A DNA stretch of 64,000 nucleotides, taken from positions 9,176,001 through 9,240,000 of the forward strand of contig NZ_CP035758.1 of NCBI RefSeq assembly GCF_004208415.1. Direction: 5' to 3'. Made by a program: the position numbers and the translations under genes. The stretch's first letter is position 1. Every line of letters starts with the position of its first letter. Source of the DNA: Ktedonosporobacter rubrisoli. GTDB taxonomy: Bacteria > Chloroflexota > Ktedonobacteria > Ktedonobacterales > Ktedonobacteraceae. Shown in pieces: positions 61,926 through 64,000 of the stretch. The notes beneath the pieces are model-generated. The model was not told the origin of the DNA. It saw nothing but the letters and a program-made list of their open reading frames with translations, and ran no database searches.

Positions 61926-63422
61926 TCAGGCCTGATCGCCGAAGATGGTATAATGCCAGTCTTTACGCGCCTCGCCGCTAAGCTCAATCATGACATGTTT
62001 GATCTGCGTATACTCCTCAAAAGAGTACATTGACATATCTTTACCAATGCCGCTTTCTTTATAGCCACCGTGGGGCATTTCTGAAGTCAGCGGCAGATGA
62101 TCGTTTACCCAGACTGTGCCGAACTGTAAGGTCTGGCTGGCGCGCATGGCCTTGTAGATATCTCTGGTCCAGACAGAGGCGGCCAGGCCATAGACAACGC
62201 CATTGGCGCAGTGCAAAGCCTCTTCCTCGTCAGTAAAGCGGCTCACCACGACGACAGGACCAAATACCTCCTCTTGCACAATCTCGGCATCCTGGCGCTC
62301 TTCGGCGATCACGGTTGGCTCAAAGAAGAAGCCTTTTTCCAGGCCCGCGATGCTGGGATGCTGGCCGCCAACTAGAATATGCGAGCCTGTGTGGCGTGCG
62401 CGTTCAACATATCCCTGAACGCGGTCAAGCTGACGGGCCGAGATTAAGGGACCCATGTCAGTCTGTTCGCTGGCAGGATTGCCGACGCGAATCTGTTTTA
62501 CCTTGCTAAGGAAGGAGGCTATAAAATCGTCATAGATGCTGTCCTGAACGTAGATGCGCGTTGCGGCTGTGCAGTCCTGACCGCAGTTCACATAACCTCC
62601 CACCACGGCGCCATTGGCAGCGGCTTCGATATCCGCGTCGGCGTAGACGATAAAGGGAGCCTTTCCGCCTAGCTCAAGATGAGCACGTTTAATCGTATCG
62701 GCGGCGGCACGCATGACGTATTTGCCGCTGCGTGTGCTTCCGGTAATGGAGACCATATTAACGTTCTTATGGCTGACCAGGCTAGGCGCTACATCGGGTC
62801 CATCGGCAAGAATATTGAGCACACCAGCTGGAATGCCGGCCTCTATGGCAAGCTCGCCTAATTTAAGCGCGGTCAAAGGCGTTTCGGGCGAGGGCTTGAA
62901 GACGACTGTATTGCCGGCCGCCAGCGCCGGTCCCAGTTTCCAGGCCGCCATCATAAAAGGATAGTTCCAGGGAGCAACCGAGGCTACTACGCCGATCGGT
63001 TCGCGCCGAATGATGCTTGTATGCCCGCCGCTGTACTCGCTGGCAGCACTTCCGCGCAGGTGGCGCGCGGTACTGGCAAAGAAATGCAGATTATCGGCGG
63101 CAAAAGGAATATCGCTATCGCGCGCGAGCTTGATCGGCTTGCCGGTATCCTGCGATTCAAGCTCGGCAAGCTCGTCGGCATGCTCCTCGACCAGGGTGGC
63201 CAGCTTTTCTAGCATGGAGGCGCGCGTAGCGTGGGTGAGGCCTGACCAGCGCCCGTCGTCAAAGGCTGCGCGTGCGGCAGCGACGGCGCGGTTCATGTCG
63301 TCAAGTGTACTTTCGGGAACCTGAGCAATGACTTCTCCTGTTGCCGGATTGATATCGTCGCTGGTCTTACCAGTACTGCTATTAACCAGTTCACCGTTGA
63401 TGAGCAGCTTGTATTCGGCCAT
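61926..63422 (-). CDS. NAD(P)-dependent aldehyde dehydrogenase, gamma-aminobutyraldehyde dehydrogenase-like
   Basis: Cytoplasmic ALDH of 498 residues oxidising an aldehyde to an acid with NAD(P). The catalytic Cys is in GQDCTAATR and the general-base Glu in LELGGKAPF; NAD-binding motif ITGSTRSGKYV. The C-terminal block MPHGGYKESGIGKDMSMYSF and EDYTQIKHVMI is nearly that of PatD/YdcW enzymes acting on 4-aminobutanal, a putrescine breakdown product. It lies 172 bases downstream of a saccharopine-dehydrogenase-like gene on the same strand, so a lysine-derived semialdehyde is an equal candidate substrate. Confidence 0.93.
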   Translation of the reverse strand: MAEYKLLINGELVNSSTGKTSDDINPATGEVIAQVPESTLDDMNRAVAAARAAFDDGRWSGLTHATRASMLEKLATLVEEHADELAELESQDTGKPIKLARDSDIPFAADNLHFFASTARHLRGSAASEYSGGHTSIIRREPIGVVASVAPWNYPFMMAAWKLGPALAAGNTVVFKPSPETPLTALKLGELAIEAGIPAGVLNILADGPDVAPSLVSHKNVNMVSITGSTRSGKYVMRAAADTIKRAHLELGGKAPFIVYADADIEAAANGAVVGGYVNCGQDCTAATRIYVQDSIYDDFIASFLSKVKQIRVGNPASEQTDMGPLISARQLDRVQGYVERARHTGSHILVGGQHPSIAGLEKGFFFEPTVIAEERQDAEIVQEEVFGPVVVVSRFTDEEEALHCANGVVYGLAASVWTRDIYKAMRASQTLQFGTVWVNDHLPLTSEMPHGGYKESGIGKDMSMYSFEEYTQIKHVMIELSGEARKDWHYTIFGDQA

Positions 63423-63594
63423 ACAGGTTTCCCCTTTCCAGAAACTGAAAATTGACGTTTATTCGTAATAAAAGCCCCTGAAGTGTGCGTCATTCGTAGG
63501 TTAAGCAAGAAATACGCACGAAAAAGTTGTTAAATCGGCCTCCTACCATCCATTTTAGCATAACCAGCTAGCCATAAGCTGGAATAGCTGATTT

Positions 63595-64000
63595 TTAGCG
63601 CAAAGTGCGTACTTCGCTCTCGACGTTCATATTGTAATGAGCCAGCGTGGCAAAAAAGGGCTCATATGAAATGCAGATCTCGGGAGCAAGTACGCCGCGT
63701 CGCGTAATCTCTCCTCGGCCCAGCATGCGCCCGGCGATTGCTAGTGGGGTCCCGGTATCCAGGGCTCCCGCGCTGATACCCCAGGGCTGGTAGGGCAATA
63801 CGACTATATACTTGCTTATCTCTACGGCTTGCCCCAGGGCTGTGCGGCCGCTGGCGACGACGCGCAAGACATCGCAATCCTGCGGCGCGCTCTGCTCAGA
63901 GGGAAAGAGTTCAAGCAGCGTGGCCAGCACTTCGCGCGGCGCAACCCGAACGCCCTGCACGCTGATCGGCTCTGCGCTGGCAAAGCCAAGTTCGACGAGA
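63595..64000 (-). CDS. C-terminal part of a saccharopine dehydrogenase-like enzyme (partial)
   Basis: The gene enters from the right edge and ends at 63595. The readable 134 residues (LGFASAEPISVQGVRVAPRE at the left, then TALGQAVEIS, TGTPLAIAGRMLGRGEI, RRGVLAPE and PFFATLA) match the C-terminal domain of the saccharopine dehydrogenase / lysine 6-dehydrogenase family. The Rossmann domain is outside the window. With the ALDH that follows it could form a two-step lysine oxidation route. Confidence 0.8.
   Translation of the reverse strand, partial: LVELGFASAEPISVQGVRVAPREVLATLLELFPSEQSAPQDCDVLRVVASGRTALGQAVEISKYIVVLPYQPWGISAGALDTGTPLAIAGRMLGRGEITRRGVLAPEICISYEPFFATLAHYNMNVESEVRTLR

Noticed and set aside
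61632..61935. Opposed small frames before the aldehyde dehydrogenase end.
   Set aside because: They are on opposite strands over the same DNA, lack ribosome sites and have no recognisable sequence.

Overview
The window reads as chromosomal DNA of a bacterium with roughly even base composition. Its style fits the Chloroflexota class Ktedonobacteria. The signs are lipoproteins ending in LQACGG-type lipoboxes, soluble Ser/Thr kinases fused to long TPR arrays, zinc-ribbon kinases, and many stand-alone ABC and sensor-kinase genes. The taxon is an inference from gene style. No rRNA, tRNA, CRISPR array, prophage or intact insertion sequence was seen.

Layout. 0-7.5 kb: the end of a CitE-like lyase, a two-repeat lipoprotein, then metG behind a structured leader that ends in a strong intrinsic terminator, followed by a three-gene ABC-2 exporter and a UlaG-like metallo-hydrolase. 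7.7-14.7 kb: a three-PAS histidine kinase, a CocE-type hydrolase, a metallo-beta-lactamase-fold gene broken by one in-frame amber codon, a double-FHA protein, a NadD-like nucleotidyltransferase and a small HTH protein. 15.3-19.7 kb: an ABC importer operon (Tat-type binding lipoprotein, two permeases, PotA-like ATPase). 20-31 kb: purB of the E. coli type, a GT-C membrane protein behind a kinase with about 24 TPRs, acnA, and a sorbosone/glucose-dehydrogenase-like lipoprotein.

31-41.5 kb is a signalling island. A zinc-ribbon/TPR protein keeps only the N-lobe of a kinase, and it lies next to a complete zinc-ribbon/kinase/TPR paralogue. A membrane-anchored Ser/Thr kinase, a HEAT-repeat protein, a histidine kinase and its frameshifted receiver, and a KGG stress protein follow. 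41.5-52.6 kb: an M23 peptidase, murJ, a purine-catabolism operon (adenine deaminase, xanthine-dehydrogenase FAD subunit, fused 2Fe-2S/molybdopterin subunit), and small membrane and lipoprotein genes. 53.5-59 kb: a CUT1 sugar importer with two tandem, partly gene-converted binding proteins, two permeases and no ATPase. 59-64 kb: a UroD-family protein, a GAF/wHTH-like protein, an aldehyde dehydrogenase and the end of a saccharopine-dehydrogenase-like gene, together suggesting lysine or amine breakdown.

Recurring regulatory style. Several promoters share TTGACA, an 18-bp spacer and TATACT-like boxes. Each of three ABC binding-protein genes is followed by a strong hairpin without a U-tract, probably setting the binding-protein to permease ratio. 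Two matching 22-bp palindromes lie 170 bp apart next to the broken hydrolase. Three loci carry apparent gene-breaking or gene-reducing changes: the amber hydrolase, the C-run frameshift in the receiver, and the kinase stump.
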